A DNA stretch of 64,000 bases from Marasmius tenuissimus (lineage: Eukaryota > Basidiomycota > Agaricomycetes > Agaricales > Marasmiaceae), in assembly GCA_029532415.1 (NCBI GenBank), contig JAQOTA010000042.1, forward strand, positions 682,001-746,000, in the 5' to 3' direction. The notes under the pieces are model-generated. The model saw only the letters and a program-made list of their open reading frames with translations, had not been told where the DNA came from and ran no database searches. How positions within the stretch are numbered: the first letter of the stretch is position 1; each line of letters begins with the position of its first letter. Below, piece by piece: positions 46,880-59,560 of this stretch. The position numbers were made by a program, and so were the translations under genes.

Positions 46880-47625
46880 TGATATACACGCCATGTTAGT
46901 ACCCATAGAACCCATGATTGGAGGACTCAAGACATACATTGAATGGAGTATTCCTGTTCAGCTCCACAAAAGGATTGGTTCATTGTTTCGACACATTGTT
47001 AATGAGCCAGCATAGTTAAAGTGCACAGTGGGTATAACGAAGTAAACCTCACATGGGTAATACACAGAGTGTTCTTGTAGTCTTGAGATGCTTGAGAAGA
47101 GGTGATAATCGAGTAGATTGTCCTAAGGCTTAAGGCCTTTTGTCCAGTCTTTTATACATAAGTTTCTGGTACATGTAATGAGTATTACACTAACTGAAAC
47201 TACTACTAGAAGTAGGTATTCGGCCCTAAAGGCGTAAAAGACATTAGTACTGTGTAAGTACTTCTACCATGAATGGTAGTATGCTTGGTGAGCATAGTCG
47301 TGTTTGCCTCATGTATTGAAGGCTCTACTTATGCTATTGGATAGCGACTGTCTATAGTGTCATATATGATGAAACTAGATGTACGTAGTAAGGTATGTAG
47401 ACAGAGACGTAGTACTTGCATGAGAACGCAAGTGTTCTAGAGGCGTAGCTCTATAAATAGTGTGACGCGTAAACAACACGTCAACAGTGTATCACATGAT
47501 ATCCATCATGTTCAACAATTGTAATGATAATGATCGATAGAAGAGTTCCGTGAGAATGTAATCAACCCGAATGAGCAATAAATTGATACACTGTGAGGGT
47601 GACACAGGAACATCCGTCCTTCATT
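46880..47625. mobile_element. Hairpin-rich LTR-like sequence
   Basis: Between about 47130 and 47600 there are many small inverted pairs, for example CTACCATGAATGGTAG (47264-47279), CTACTACTAGAAGTAG (about 47200), CTTGCATGAGAACGCAAG and TAGAGGCGTAGCTCTA. These are followed by a TATA-like CTATAAATAG (about 47450) and an AATAAA near 47577. This resembles an LTR with promoter and polyadenylation signals, but no paired LTR, TG..CA ends or coding region was found. Confidence 0.35.
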
Positions 47626-47627
47626 TA

Positions 47628-47821
47628 CACTGGGGGCATTTTTCTGTCAAGTAGGGCATGATGTGTTGGTGTCAAGTGTGTCTGACCCTGAAATGGACCA
47701 TTACACAAAGATTCTCTAAGTCCCCCCAAGGTGCAACAACCATTGTTTGGACTTGGCTTGGACCTGGCCCACTTGACACCACTACGACATGTCCTACTTG
47801 ACAGAAAAATGCCCCCCAGTG
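47628..47821. mobile_element. 194-bp MITE with CACTG termini, TTA target duplication
   Basis: The ends are CACTGGGGGCATTTTTCTGT and its inverse, about 35 bases of inverted repeat. TTA lies on both sides (47625-47627 and 47822-47824). The terminal sequence is related to the 1200-bp element at 14139-15338 (shared GGGCATTTT, AGTAGGGCATGA). It is a non-autonomous CACTA-like element. Confidence 0.88.
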
Positions 47822-47829
47822 TTAGTAAG

Positions 47830-48590
47830 CTTCGGTAGTACATAACAATTAATACGCAAAAGAGATAGACTACCCTTAGATATCCTTGGTCCTCGACGCC
47901 AGGGTGCATACTCTATCGCCGCAACACACGGAAAACACATTGGACTATTCATTTCTGTCAATGAAACACTAAGTGAAGCGACAGCGGCTGCACACTCATA
48001 ACAGGTTGGCCGATCTGTCAGTTCGCCGTTTGTCCTGATAGAAGGGCGAAACAAACTGGAATACTGGTGATTCTGGAGCGAGATGTATGTATCTGAACTT
48101 CATTCATGTTGTATTCGTGATGTGATTGGGTTTTGAAGGTTCACAATAACTCATACACCAGCGAAGAAATGTTCAGGATCAATTTCAGATCAAAGGTACT
48201 GGGGGTAGCGAGAGCAGCGAGTCTGTACCATTTTCAATGATGAGGAGATAAAATAGTGAAGGGCAAAGACCGAGGGAGACCATGTAAAGTACACTCACTG
48301 GCTTGTACGATCTGCCTATGCAGAACACTGAAACATGAGATGTCAGCCTACACTTACCATGGGCCTGAGAATTGTTACCCTGTACCAATACCTCAACGTC
48401 AATGCGAAGGCTCAGTGCCAGATCTGTCACAGATTTTCTCTCTCTACATCCAATCTCCCTATATCTTATCTGTGCCATGTGGTTATCATATCATTTGATC
48501 CAATTCAACATCTCATCAGTAGATATCTCATCTCTTGTTCTATGGATTCAGTCTGGACTCATCTAGATAGATCTGTAACTAAAGGGGATA
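47830..48590. other. Unassigned spacer
   Basis: Several short open frames overlap on both strands at 48185-48619. None has a recognisable motif. Confidence 0.35.
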
Positions 48591-48599
48591 TGCATAGGT

Positions 48600-48965
48600 C
48601 TAGACCTGCCACACCATGACTATGGCGAGTCATGTGCTGTGTGGACAGCTCAAACACTCAAGTTGACTCTTACAACTCACTTGACTCATACTTACACCTT
48701 GATTGCACCATTGCTACCCATAGTAGACTCATCCTGATGAGTGCATCAGTCAGCTTAGGTATCATAGGTCTTAAATAGTGTCTGGGGTCCTGTAGAATCC
48801 ATGTATATAAGCTAGATTGTCTGGGGCATAAACCTCAGACTAAAGAATGTCTTCTGTTCTTTGAGAACATCTCCTCTGCTCCCTGCATTCACATCAGTTA
48901 TTCCCTTATCATCAAAACCACATCTGAACAGGTGAGTAGTGGATTTGTGATAAGATCAGGGTAAT
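48600..48965 (+). mobile_element. Probable LTR fragment, plus orientation
   Basis: A TATA-box-like GTATATAAGCTAG (about 48804) is followed by a pyrimidine-rich leader and then AACAGGTGAGTAG, the arrangement also seen in the minus-oriented LTR at 56940-57523 (TATATAAGCTAGCTAG then ACCAGGTGAGTAG). Tandem GACTCA-like motifs upstream are shared as well. The ends were not determined. Confidence 0.45.
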
Positions 48966-48969
48966 AGCC

Positions 48970-50300
48970 TAAAGTGAGGAGCTGATAAGCTTCTGGGCCA
49001 ATCCGCCTTATCTGCTACGCCAAACACAGTCCCTATTATTGCCAGCTCTGTTGTTGGTGCTATCATCCGTGTGTTCCGTTTAGCAGCATTGATACGACTG
49101 TGACAGACTGAAAGTTGGAAGTAGAGGAGCCAGAAGGAGAGGTATAGCTGCGTACTGATCATCGTATCTTCCCACATCAATTGTAGTTGATTCACTCGCA
49201 ATGCCAGATGATCCATTGATAAGTACGACCTATAGTTCTATCCCCTCTTCCGAACTTTGTTGGGCCGCCTCCACCGAGGCGCTATGAACTAGCAGGAACA
49301 TTATTATCAAAGGTTCAGGATCTTATCAATTTGGCTTCAAAGCTGAATGTCACAAACTCGGGTTTGTCCGAATTCCGGATGAAGCACGTGTCAATGTAGA
49401 CAAGGGCCGACTAGAGCTGAACATGGGTTGTCCTCCGACCGCCACCACGTCGGCGGAATACATATCTACTGACCTAGAGGTGGTTCTACTACGAGCTCAT
49501 CACACTCCGTATTGATTCATCAATTTGACTTTCTTTAAACGTGTATCGGGGTTGTCCTCCTTCAAAATGCGATCCTCAATAATCCCTTGACACTCAAAGC
49601 AATCTCGACGCTGAATCATCCGCCCGAGATGATAAAGGAACTCATGGAGTGCTAAGGAGTGGAAAGTGCCGCTGCATCCTTTCACAGGCATATCCAATTT
49701 GTTCTATTATCGTGGTTTGCATTTGACTCACCAGCCGGCTATGTCTACAGCAAAGCTCCGTCTAGTCGACGTTAGGTTTGTTCTGTTCCTCAATATGTTC
49801 CGTGGATAATCCTCATTCAAGTTCATCCTACGACTACCAGCGTCAAGAAAGCCTGTCAGCTGTTGCTCTTTTGTCGAACCCGGAGGAGATCCGTGTGAAT
49901 CGATGGGAAGGGATCAATATGGTCGGAACTGACATTAGGCTGGTATGCCTGATCCACGTTCATTTACCTCATGCAGCCTCTTTCACTCTCCCCCCTCACC
50001 CGTCGTCAAAGTTATCCTTTAGAGCCAATCATCATTTTAAAAACTTCTTAACGGGGGTACACTGAATCTACGGGTTGTTCTTCAGTACTACTTCCCCACT
50101 GTGAGGCCTTTTATCAAGCATCCAGTCTAGTTGACCGCCACTGAACTGGGAACTGGAGGAAGCACCCTCACAGCCTGACAAGGAAACAATGACAGTGAGA
50201 AGGTGTCAACGAGAGTCGATTGGACGAAACGTAATCTTACTCGGGACAATCGACATTCAGAATCTTTCGATTCAGCTGGTTCTGTACTCTGTTGCATTGC
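48970..50300. other. Spacer downstream of the DUF6534-like gene
   Basis: No gene is recognised. A segment around 49430-49480 (GGTTGTCCTCCGACC...CCACCACGTC) is similar to 55080-55110 (GGTTGTCCCCCAACCACCAC), suggesting a short dispersed duplication. Confidence 0.35.
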
Positions 50301-50306
50301 CTTTCC

Positions 50307-52540
50307 CTATGCATAGAAAACAATAAGATCCTCATCTTCCTCAGCGAGAATGTCGGTTCCTAAACGCACTTTGGCAGAAGACATAGGTGGCGCAGGCGAT
50401 AGACCCATATTGGATTTAGAATGCAACAGCGTAGGGTCCAAGGTAGGATAGGTCCCATACGTGCTCAAGTTTGAAATCTCGTTTGTTATTGGCCGCGACG
50501 TCAATTCTTGGGACGCTTGTAAGTCGTTTCGATGCTTGTAGTCAAAAGCTGCCTGTGGGATATCATGGCTTTCGGATGTTCCTGAGTCGGTTGCGCGCAA
50601 ATCCGCGTTGCGCGATGAGCATTGTTGACCGGCAAACGGAGCAAGACTCCCAGCAGTCGGGGATGTGTGAGAAAGCTGTGTGCAAAAAATGCTATCGCAC
50701 CGGTTCGGTTTTGGAATCGTAGAAAACTCGGTTTGTGCCTGAACAGTTGATTGACCGCGGATGTTGAGCCTACATTGGATGAGAAGAAGAAACAAACTGG
50801 TGTAAGAATGAAGGCGGCTCACGTAGCAACTACAAGGAGGAGAGAGACAAGTATGAGTTTCAAGGATTCCTTGAAAATAGGATAGAACGCACTTGTCGTC
50901 ATATAGTACATCGGAGCCAGGACTTGACGAATCGGAGCCCTGGTCGTCATCCGTATTTTCAGTAAAACCTCTCCGTCTACTTCAGGGAAATGTGACTCAC
51001 CACCACATTCTATCCGGTCTCACGAGGTACAGAATCATAATGAGCAGCTGAGCAATCGTTAGAATGGTACCACGGATGACTACACTGAAACTGAGCCGTT
51101 GAAAAACAAGTTGGGGCATGCTGTCAGTCGAATATAATCAGCTTCAAATTGACGAAGTCAACAGAAGCAGACCAACCTTGTTTCGCTCATGTGTGTCTTG
51201 AACGAATACCATAGTGCAAGGGTCGCAATCATTTGCGACATAGCGGCCGTGATGTTGATCACGGCTACAGCAGTCTATAATGCCCGAAAAGGAAGTTAAA
51301 GATTGAGCGTAAGGAATCTGGGGCGACATACCCTATGTTTTTTGTTCATGAGTGTGACAATGAGAGGCACTTTGAGAATCTCGTCAACAAATACTAATCC
51401 GAAACTAATGTCAGGCTCTTCTCTCGTAGTTGAAGGCCATTGCTAACTCACACACTCCGCTGACTGTTTGAACAAAGACGCAAAACCGTATCAGTTAGCG
51501 GGTGGCCAGGCCGGGAGGTTAAGAGAGCATACTTAGTGCAGCGAGAGCTGTCAATACCTGTAGATTGAATGAGTCATGAATCTAGAGAGGTACGTATCTA
51601 TACTCACAATCAAAGCGGTGATAGATATATGAACCCTTCGCACTGACAAAAGACGTATGATAAGAGAGATGTAACGTAAAGAAAAATATGTCGGCCCACA
51701 TCGCCATACTCTTGATGCAAAACAGATATCCGCACTAGATATTAAAATTGACAATGTTCGCTTAGGACACCACAAAGACGGTAACCTTACATGAATGTGA
51801 CAAGCAAAGTTATAAGCGTAAACGCAGAAATCTCTCTAAGTATCGGATTGATTTGGCTCTGTCCATGTGGATTCAAGAGAACGTACTGTGCGATATAAGT
51901 GACACCGATGTAGTTTCCAAAGTTCTTGAGCTTTGAAGGGTGTCAGTCTTGTCTGTTCAGCAGCAAAACGATCAGATGTCGTACAAAGTAAAAATGGAGA
52001 ATCTGTCCATTCAAGACCGTACACGCGAAGACCAAAGCGCTGGAACTCCTAGGTTAATGACCACGACAATCAAGAGCAGGGGGAGCTATACGCGTACAAT
52101 AGGACAGCGACCTGTGAAACAAGGTCTTTGGGAGTGAAGCATCGAGGTATTTCAGGTCACTCACAATAGCTTGAAGGAGTCTTGTATCGTTATTGGACTT
52201 GAGATATGTCCGTGTCTGCGCTACGCATACTCCAAAGCAGCTGTACCATTTAAATAGGCGTTAGAATGGTCTATAAGCATGTCAATTCCAGAACTCACCC
52301 TATACCCATCAAACAGCCTTCAAAACCCAACAATAATCTGACTAGTCAGAGATCCCGTAAAGCAACCGCGATAGAGCCTCACTGACCGTAGAAAACAGGC
52401 TCGAAATAATCTAAAAAGGTCTGATGTAGCAGTGGTAAGCCCGCCATCTTGATGGTACAATTCGTTCTGAGTTGGTTCTGTCGGAGAAGCATCCAAACTT
52501 GACTTACTGAAGTAGCAAAGAACGTTTGGCAATTGTGGGA
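50307..52540 (-). CDS. DUF6534-like multi-pass membrane protein
   Basis: At least seven short exons on the minus strand form a multi-pass protein. Upstream to downstream they read LGFEGCLMGI joined in phase to ACFGVCVAQTRTYLKSNNDT, then a helix starting VAVLLYAY, NFGNYIGVTYIAQYVLL, a segment with CFASRVWRCG, AVINITAAMSQMIATLALWY, IRGTILTIAQLLIMILYLV and LNIRGQSTVQAQTEF. A Ser/Thr-rich tail ends in DILAEEDEDLIVFYA. The order of helices with a final LN(A/I)R box before a soluble tail fits DUF6534 proteins of Agaricomycetes, whose function is unknown. The exact start is uncertain, and a frame at 52904-53137 with the helix CPSLIIVSLVLYTLNYVSIL may be an additional upstream exon or a relic. The third exon region seems to contain a stop, so expression is doubtful. 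Confidence 0.55.
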
Positions 52541-53159
52541 GTATGGCCAGAATATCAGTTTGAAAAACCGCTTATATGGCGGGACATGAACAATTAACTT
52601 CCAAAAAGGCCGAGCTCAAGATTTTATCAAGGGGCCAAGAGGCAAAGAAGCTATGATCTTAAAAGAACAGTAATCGAGATAACGAAAAGGATTCAATGAT
52701 CATCACAGACAGATGACCTGTTTCGTGCTAGTGCTAGTGCATTTGGTCCGTGGCACTCGCATAGGAGTCCAGGAGGCCGTAACACTGATTGCAATAAGTA
52801 TAAGTACGAGTTTGCGGTCGCTGAGTACGTCCCAACAATATCTCGCCCGTGTCCTTGGTTTCAAGTGAATCCACACTTTTCTTAACCTAAGAGTATGAAT
52901 GTATCAGTCGAAAAAGTGAATAAGTCCCGAGCTCTGTTTAGGACGATACCTTATCATTATGTAAAGTTTCGGGAGGATGGGACCCTCATCATCGCTCAAG
53001 AGCAAGGTGTTCACCAAGATTGACACATAGTTGAGAGTATAGAGGACCAGACTTACAATGATCAGTGAGGGACAATAAGTCTGTGCTTTGGAAGATTCAA
53101 ACCTACTAAGTATGGATCGTGACTCATCATCATTCAATTATACATCCTTTCGTCTGTAT

Positions 53160-53375
53160 AAGGTCTCATAACCTATATAGGTCCATAGATTAGGGACGGG
53201 GTATTCATTTGCACGGGTGACGATTGTCAGTGGTTACCTTGTTGCTCTTACCCTCGCGCTATTGTACTCGACCCATCTCAAAACCAGTGTGCACATTATC
53301 GCTCCCTTTCACTGGTATAGAACGGGATTAACTGGATACACTTTGAGGCATATCAAGACCCCACTCATGCGGAGT
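53160..53375. repeat. Dispersed repeat, partner of 11870-12085
   Basis: See the shared boxes TCCATAG, CACGGGTGACGAT and TATAGAACGGGATTA in the same order. It lies just upstream of the DUF6534-like gene region and could contribute promoter sequence, but that is speculation. Confidence 0.6.
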
Positions 53376-53399
53376 GTATCCGCGTTACATTATTCCATC

Positions 53400-56380
53400 A
53401 TCTTGATAGCCAGCGCCACTGGAGCAAGCTAAGACCGTTGTTCGCCTCATCATCGAGGTTGATTCACTTCGGTCAGCCTTCCCTTCAATCATATTTTGAC
53501 CGCTTAACTCATGAATACGGCTCCCCCACCTTACAAGGTCTGTTTGCGGTTATTGTTTCATTAGTTTTCACGTCTTTGTTTGTTGCGTGATTAACGGTTC
53601 CGGGTAGTGGCAGCTGGCAAAGATTCAAGCCACCAATTGCCGACATAAGTCGGGTCAAACCACAACCAATCTTTATCACCTCAACTGAGCCAACCTGTCA
53701 ATTTGGGTTTCACGTCTTGGAGCTAAGTGGCGCAATTTGGGCCCATGAATCATCAGAGCCTGGTTATGGACGACCCAACTCGAGGCTTAGCCCGCGCCTA
53801 ATGAGGTCCCCCGCCAAATAAAGCAAGTTGAGGTTAGCCAAGCCTGGCTAAGGCGATCAAGTGCCGAACCTTTGGCAGAAAATTTTGTTGTCCAGTGCCA
53901 ACCCTGATCTAAACTTTTCACCCGAGGTACTTGGCCTCTGCTATCTTACGCCATTTCCTCATTTTGATTTGCTTATCTCGAGCTTCCTCTTGCTATTGAA
54001 TAATGCTCAGTGGGAAATTGCAATCTGCGGTTCATCATTACACCCTCAAAAATCCCGGGGCTCCCGAGACTGATCCGGACAGGCACACAGGCTCAGGATA
54101 AGCGTCAGAATTGCTTCATTCATTCAAAAAATTAACGGAGTGCAAGCAGATGCTCCATCCATGATGATCTTTTATTTCTGTTTGTGACGAATCTCATGGT
54201 AGCTGTAGGCGGATAATGCAACGAAAGTACTGATATTCAGACAATGTGTTGATAAGTATTATGAGGTACCGCTTTTTGCCACGGATTGATGGGCAGTGAA
54301 TCATTACTACCTTCAATCTCAAGGGAATGATCAGTAACACAGATAGTGTAGGGAAGACCAGGTAGAGCGGAGGTACTCGTGTGCACAATTCATCTCTGCC
54401 CTGACAGGAAGGTGATTCAGCGAGCTTCTGGAGTTCCTATAGAGAATTACCATTGTTTTGTAAGCCTTATGAGCAGTTTCATTAGTCGATTCACGGAGTC
54501 TGGCAGCCGATATGAAGAAAAAGGCACTAAGGTCGGAATGCTCAGGCTATCTCAATCAGACCAGGGCCTTGCAATGGAATGTGAAGCGCCTGAGCACTCA
54601 CTGAATACTGATAAGATAATTCATACTATCGGGAGGGAGCCTATAATGGAACAATACTAACGCTCAATGCAGTTGATGAAGGTGGATACCTTAGATCAAT
54701 TGTTGATGGGAATTCACTGGATTTAGACGAAGTTTCACTCAGGCAATGGCTTTGGGAGCCACGCCATTCCGACCTCTCTGAGCTGAGAGCCTCCTCACAA
54801 AAAGATTTTCAAGATTATTTCACGTCAGTATGTGGCTGAGGGGAAAAATCTTTTCCAGCTGACGACCTACAGATGAGAATTGTCACTACTGGCTCGCCGT
54901 GCTTGGGTGAAAGGGGCTCCAAGATATGAAGAGCTGAGTGAAGATAGACACGAGGTATCTTAGCACTTAGAATTGTGGACATGGTAGCAGCTAATCAAGT
55001 TGAGATTGAAGGTTCGTAGCTCGCCGAAGGCTCGGATTCGGACTTCCCAGGCGGAGAAGGGCCATATAAAGCCGAAAACAGGTTGTCCCCCAACCACCAC
55101 GACGTCCGAGTCTACTTATATCCACTGCCCTAGTTCTTCTGCCCTCCTTTTCTCGGCTGCCAGTGCATTATGTTCTGGTCCCTCTTCGCGGTTTTGTGAT
55201 CGTCCCGGTATCCCCCGATCCGACTCAGTCCAACATTTCCTTCAAAACACGTGTGCCGTCCCTCAGCAAGCTCCTTGCACCCAGATAGTTCGAATCTTGG
55301 AGCATACGTCCGATATGGTGGAAGGTGTCATCGTAATCGTTGTGGGTTAGTTTCATTCCATTTTGCCATGCTTGCTATCTGACTTATACTGTACCATTTC
55401 GAGTAGTTTGGCATGGGGTGGGACGTGTGACCGGTTTGACTGAAATTTTGGATTCGGCGAATCCCTTCGAGACCTGGAACATGCCGAAAAATTTCGGCGA
55501 TTTTGCAGGTAGGAGGGGGCTCTGGGGCCAAAAATTTTCGGTTTAATGAATTATTAATGAAGATTTATTTTCGGCAGACTGGCTTGGGACTGGTTACATT
55601 TGGGTTCAACAACAGGGTCCGCGACCTGTTGTTTTACTCGAAATGGTACCGTACCCACCTACGTTCACAGCAAAGCCTGCGCGACTCATCCCCAGACAAA
55701 CACTTGAGAATTCTCATCAGGACCTCTCATATTTGAGTTTCGCCGAAGCAATTTCGCGTGTCCGAAGGGAGACTCGCTGCCAGCTATGCTTAGCACGTTG
55801 GTCATCGGCTCGAGGGGACCCATGATGGTCTTGGGCCGTATCCGAAACATTTGGTGGTAACCGGGGGAATCGTGGTATCTTGACTGTGAGGGGACACTCT
55901 GGGGCCAAGCGGCATACCCGAAATGATGGTACCATCAATATGACCCTACTTACTACTTGCACTAGGAAAAAAATTACCACGTTATATGCCTTTTGCCCAA
56001 CCCAAAAATGCAAAAAAAAACATTCTAACTACTTGCTATAGCGAAAACGCAGTGAAAAGTTGGCGTAATCAATTGCAAATTTTGAATTTTGCCTGAATAT
56101 CCGCAAAATCAAATATTTAGGCTGTTGATTCTATTTTCGAGTTTCGAAAATGCATCCAACATGATATCTTTTTCCTAGTGTTGGGCATCTTCACCCGCTG
56201 CCAGCACCCCTCATCATTCTCTTGTTTCCGTGCATGATTAGGACAAGAAGTATCCAGTCTTTGCTACCTTGTTTATGTGCCCTTCTCAATGGCTACTGAA
56301 CAAGCTTGCTGGGGAAGAAGTGAACAGGGGTCGATTGTATGTCGAGAAACCACATATTATGACTGTACAAGCTATAGCCA
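53400..56380. other. Long gene-poor spacer
   Basis: No supported gene. Open frames at 54379-54660 and 55000-55350 lack recognisable motifs. The phrase TCTGGGGCCAA occurs at about 55521 and 55909 with further loose similarity, which might reflect a decayed repeat. Confidence 0.35.
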
Positions 56381-56810
56381 TATATATACTGAGATTTGAT
56401 AATGATCGGCTCAATGTTGGTCGTCCTCCCCACCTGCAATAACTCACAGCATCAAACAAGAGTACGGATGGCATTGAAGGGTTCAAAAATGCCAAAAAGC
56501 CTGGTTACAGTACATCAATATTTTGGTTGCAGTCTGTTGAATCTGTGGACTATTATTAGATCCTGGTATATCCGAAGTCCTGGTTCATACTTCCCGCCAT
56601 TGTATTATGTGGGACAATGCATTCGCTATTGTTCCATTGTCTATCATTCATTATGCTCATATGTACAATCTCTATTGTCATCCTTATATGGTATTTACTA
56701 TTGTCTCTACATGTATATAAGCTCGTAGTTCTCTGCTTGAATCAATAGTGTGCTTGAGCTTCTACATCCAAACTCCTCTCTGGTAAGTAGTAGTGTAGCC
56801 ATGTTGTAGC
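56380..56810 (+). mobile_element. Possible LTR fragment, plus orientation
   Basis: Repeated short ATTGT(C/T) stretches lead to a TATA-box-like ATGTATATAAGCTCG at about 56709, then a leader with CTCTCTGGTAAGTAG, similar in layout to the other LTRs here. No termini or target duplication were found. Confidence 0.35.
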
Positions 56811-56939
56811 CCTCTGTGCTAGGCGTCATGCCGGCTCATCACAGTCTTCCACACCACAACTCACAACCAAGGAGATTTTAAGGAAAGATGTGCTTAGAGG
56901 TTGGAATTTCGGGCTACAAGTGTTCCACAACAAGTATGA

Positions 56940-57523
56940 TGTCAGTATATCTTGCACTGTGGCTGGTAATAAAGGTGAGCTGTGTTTACTGTTACAGCAG
57001 ACGCGGCGATATTGGTAGAGGTGAGAACAGGTGAGGCAAGTGTTGAAGCTGTCACAAATTGCTGAGTGTCTATCGGAGATGGCAAAGGCAGAGAGTGGTA
57101 ATAGCAAGCTTGGAGAGGAGCAGTGAGCTCGACTCAGACAGAGATAAGGCAGAGATTGGTCCCAATGACAAATTAGATCCATTGTAGAGGAAGAAAGCAA
57201 AGGAGACTGTACTACTCACCTGGTCCCAACAACAAGAGGTCAAGATGAGGGACCAGGTGAAGACTAGCTAGCTTATATACTGATCCTACAGTCAGAGCTG
57301 GAGTCGGAGTGGCTACCTATGAGTAAGTATGAGTCAAGGATGAATAAGAAATGAGTCGGTATGAGATAATGGGATGGCTGCGCAATGTGGGTTAAGGCTG
57401 CACAATGGTGGGTTAAGAAAGGGAGTCATGAGAAAGAAAGATGTATAGTAAGTGACTGTGAGAAAAGAACATGTGATAACCATATGAGCAAATGGTGGAG
57501 GGAAAAGTGGTGTCTTCATGACA
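56940..57523 (-). mobile_element. Ty3/gypsy LTR (3-prime LTR of a truncated chromovirus)
   Basis: On the minus strand the sequence begins TGTCATGAAGACACC directly after a purine tract (GGAAGGGGGGTAA, a polypurine tract) that follows the pol stop codon. It contains TATATAAGCTAGCTAG and a leader with ACCAGGTGAGTAG, and may end at ATATACTGACA, giving TGTCA/TGACA ends over 584 bases. The start is well supported. The other end is chosen only by the inverted terminal pentamer. Confidence 0.65.
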
Positions 57524-57544
57524 TTACCCCCCTTCCACGCTTCA

Positions 57545-57740
57545 TTGTCCTCGATGACTATGCCCTAGTTGTCTCGGGTCCTGTTGCTGCCGGGTGTCTC
57601 TTGTGGAACTCCTTTACCTTCCGTGGTGCATTCTTCAGATTTGGTGCTGGTTCCCATGTGCTCTGGTGGTCTCCTTTCCACTTGACTCTATACTCCAACT
57701 GGTGCCACCTGTACTGACTGGCCAGCGGTAAAAGTAGTGA
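57545..57740 (-). pseudogene. Chromodomain at the C-terminus of a Ty3/gypsy polyprotein, 5-prime truncated
   Basis: The frame holds LEYRVKWKGDHQSTWEPAPN followed by LKNAPRKVKEFHKRHP, a typical chromodomain of fungal chromovirus integrases (the K-W-x-G..TWEP..NL pattern). Chromodomains steer integration towards methylated-histone chromatin. The stop codon is at about 57558, and the polypurine tract and LTR follow immediately. Upstream of 57740 the polyprotein sequence ends abruptly, so the rest of integrase, reverse transcriptase and gag is missing. Confidence 0.85.
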
Positions 57741-58099
57741 ATATATGATATGTATCAAAAATAAGGCCAAGGCCTATTGTGGATCCGGCCTAATAATTGA
57801 GGGTCATGATTGTGGCAGTTTCGAATCTTGCCATTGCACCACTAACGGATTTAACACCAGTTTGAATGAGAAGTCTGTGGCGTTGGCAACGACGAGCGCA
57901 ATACCACACATAGTGAGACCCCTTTGCCAGTATAGGGTGGTCAGCGATGAAACGAATCCCGGTGGAAGAGAGGCCGGGTGTACGAGGCTTCAATGGCGCA
58001 GCATTTTATCTGATGGTCCAGTCGCCTAATAATCGCATCAAGCTAGGCCAGGGCGAAGTATGGGATAAAGAGGAAAACATACCCGCATCAATATCCATA

Positions 58100-59560
58100 A
58101 TCTCAGCACAAACTCCGACTATGCATTGTCTCCCAGCCAAATGTTGCTTGCTAATTGCAAGGCCTGTCTATCCTCAATGCTTTCCCAGTCCAAGAAGACT
58201 GACCAAGACGGCCCCTGATGCCTGACAACGAGGTATTGAGTAGACGAGGCATGGGTTGTCTGCTACGACGAGGGACCGGTGGTCTCCAAAAAGGTTTTTC
58301 CAACCATGATCACTCGCCATTGCCAGTCTGATAGGGCAACGAGGTCTCCTCCCCTAAACTCTTGCTCGAGGTACGGCGGCTACAGCCCAGATAGGCGTAG
58401 TCCAACCGCTTCGGGAGGCTGAGCTGAGCGTAAACCTTCGGGGAATATCCATCGTCTGGGTATCGCTCCGACGACTCGTAGATGTGGCTAGACAGAAACC
58501 ATTGGCTCCCGATCTTGGGGACATCACGGAGAGAACATACCTGGTGTTGTATTAGACCGAGGCTCGAGAGCGGAGCCGTATACGTAACTTACAGGATTTG
58601 AGAATCATGACCATGAAACGGGGCGTCGGAACTCATTGAACTTTCTATCCTCATGAGGATACCACCCATGGGTACACGAGCAAGGCTTGGGGTAGTGAGG
58701 TGCGAGGCGGTCATCGTGACAGAAAACGCTCCAACCGCCATGATAACCACCACCAAGTCATTCACGAAACGAGAAAAGAGGGGAATGAGTCTCCTCCAAA
58801 CAGCGGCTATGGCTCAGAAAGCTATCTCAGAGCGAACTATAAGCTATCTGACCCTATCCATTCACCCCGTGCTTCGATGGCTGGCCCAACGAGGGAATAT
58901 AATGGTGCCAACACAGGAGCTAATTATGAGGTCACGTCGGCTGCGAAAGGCATTGGGATGGTTGTTCTCGGGAGAGAACTCCGACAAGGATGCGATAGTG
59001 GTGGGGTGGATAAATTATGGTGCAGAGTTGTAGAAGAGAAGCAAAGAGAGCGTGCTCGTCAAGGGTATGACTGCCCGGAGCCTCTTAGGGAGCAACAGCA
59101 ATGAAATTGGGGATGGCGAGTCTGCGAATGATGACTGGGGTGGGTTAAATCCCAATGTTCGTTGGCGAGGAGGGCGATGAGGGTGGAAGAGCGAACGTGC
59201 GAAACAAAGTGTTGCTAAAGTCGTGACAAATGGCCCCATGACTGTTGAGATATCAGCGAAATAGATGTCAGAAAAACCATCGCTTGATTGGTGTCGTTTG
59301 ACTGTCAGCTATAGTAAGTATATCACGCGCATCTAAAGGACCTCAGAAACTACTCACCAAATAAATTGATCAGGAAAGGGTAAGGAGTAGTTATAGAGGA
59401 AGAGACCATGGAAGCGACGAGGAAAGAGAGGCCCGCGTTCTGGGACCCAGCTCCGAGATTTGCCGGCCGAGCGGAGATGCTTTAGGGCCGGTTGATCAAT
59501 AACTTCCACGTGTTTCTTCCACCGTCCGCTCTCCCTGGCGTTCATCTCAGTCCAGTACAG
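58100..59560 (-). pseudogene. Third copy of the decayed duplicated block
   Basis: Landmarks shared with 3400-4500 include GGAGCTAATTATGA / GGAGCTAATCATG, GGTTGTTCTCGGG, GGCTATAGCGATGAAAA-like remnants and TTCCACGTGTTTCTTCCAC followed by GCGTTCATCTCAGTCCAGTA. No continuous frame survives. The order block then flank then family gene is the same as on the left of the window. Confidence 0.5.

Noticed and set aside
55500..55950. Two occurrences of TCTGGGGCCAA with loose surrounding similarity
   Set aside because: The similarity is too short and irregular to define an element.
57790..57860. A B-box-like TTTCGAATCTTGCC suggesting a tRNA
   Set aside because: No matching acceptor stem or A-box at the right distance, and the T-stem has a mismatch at its closing pair.
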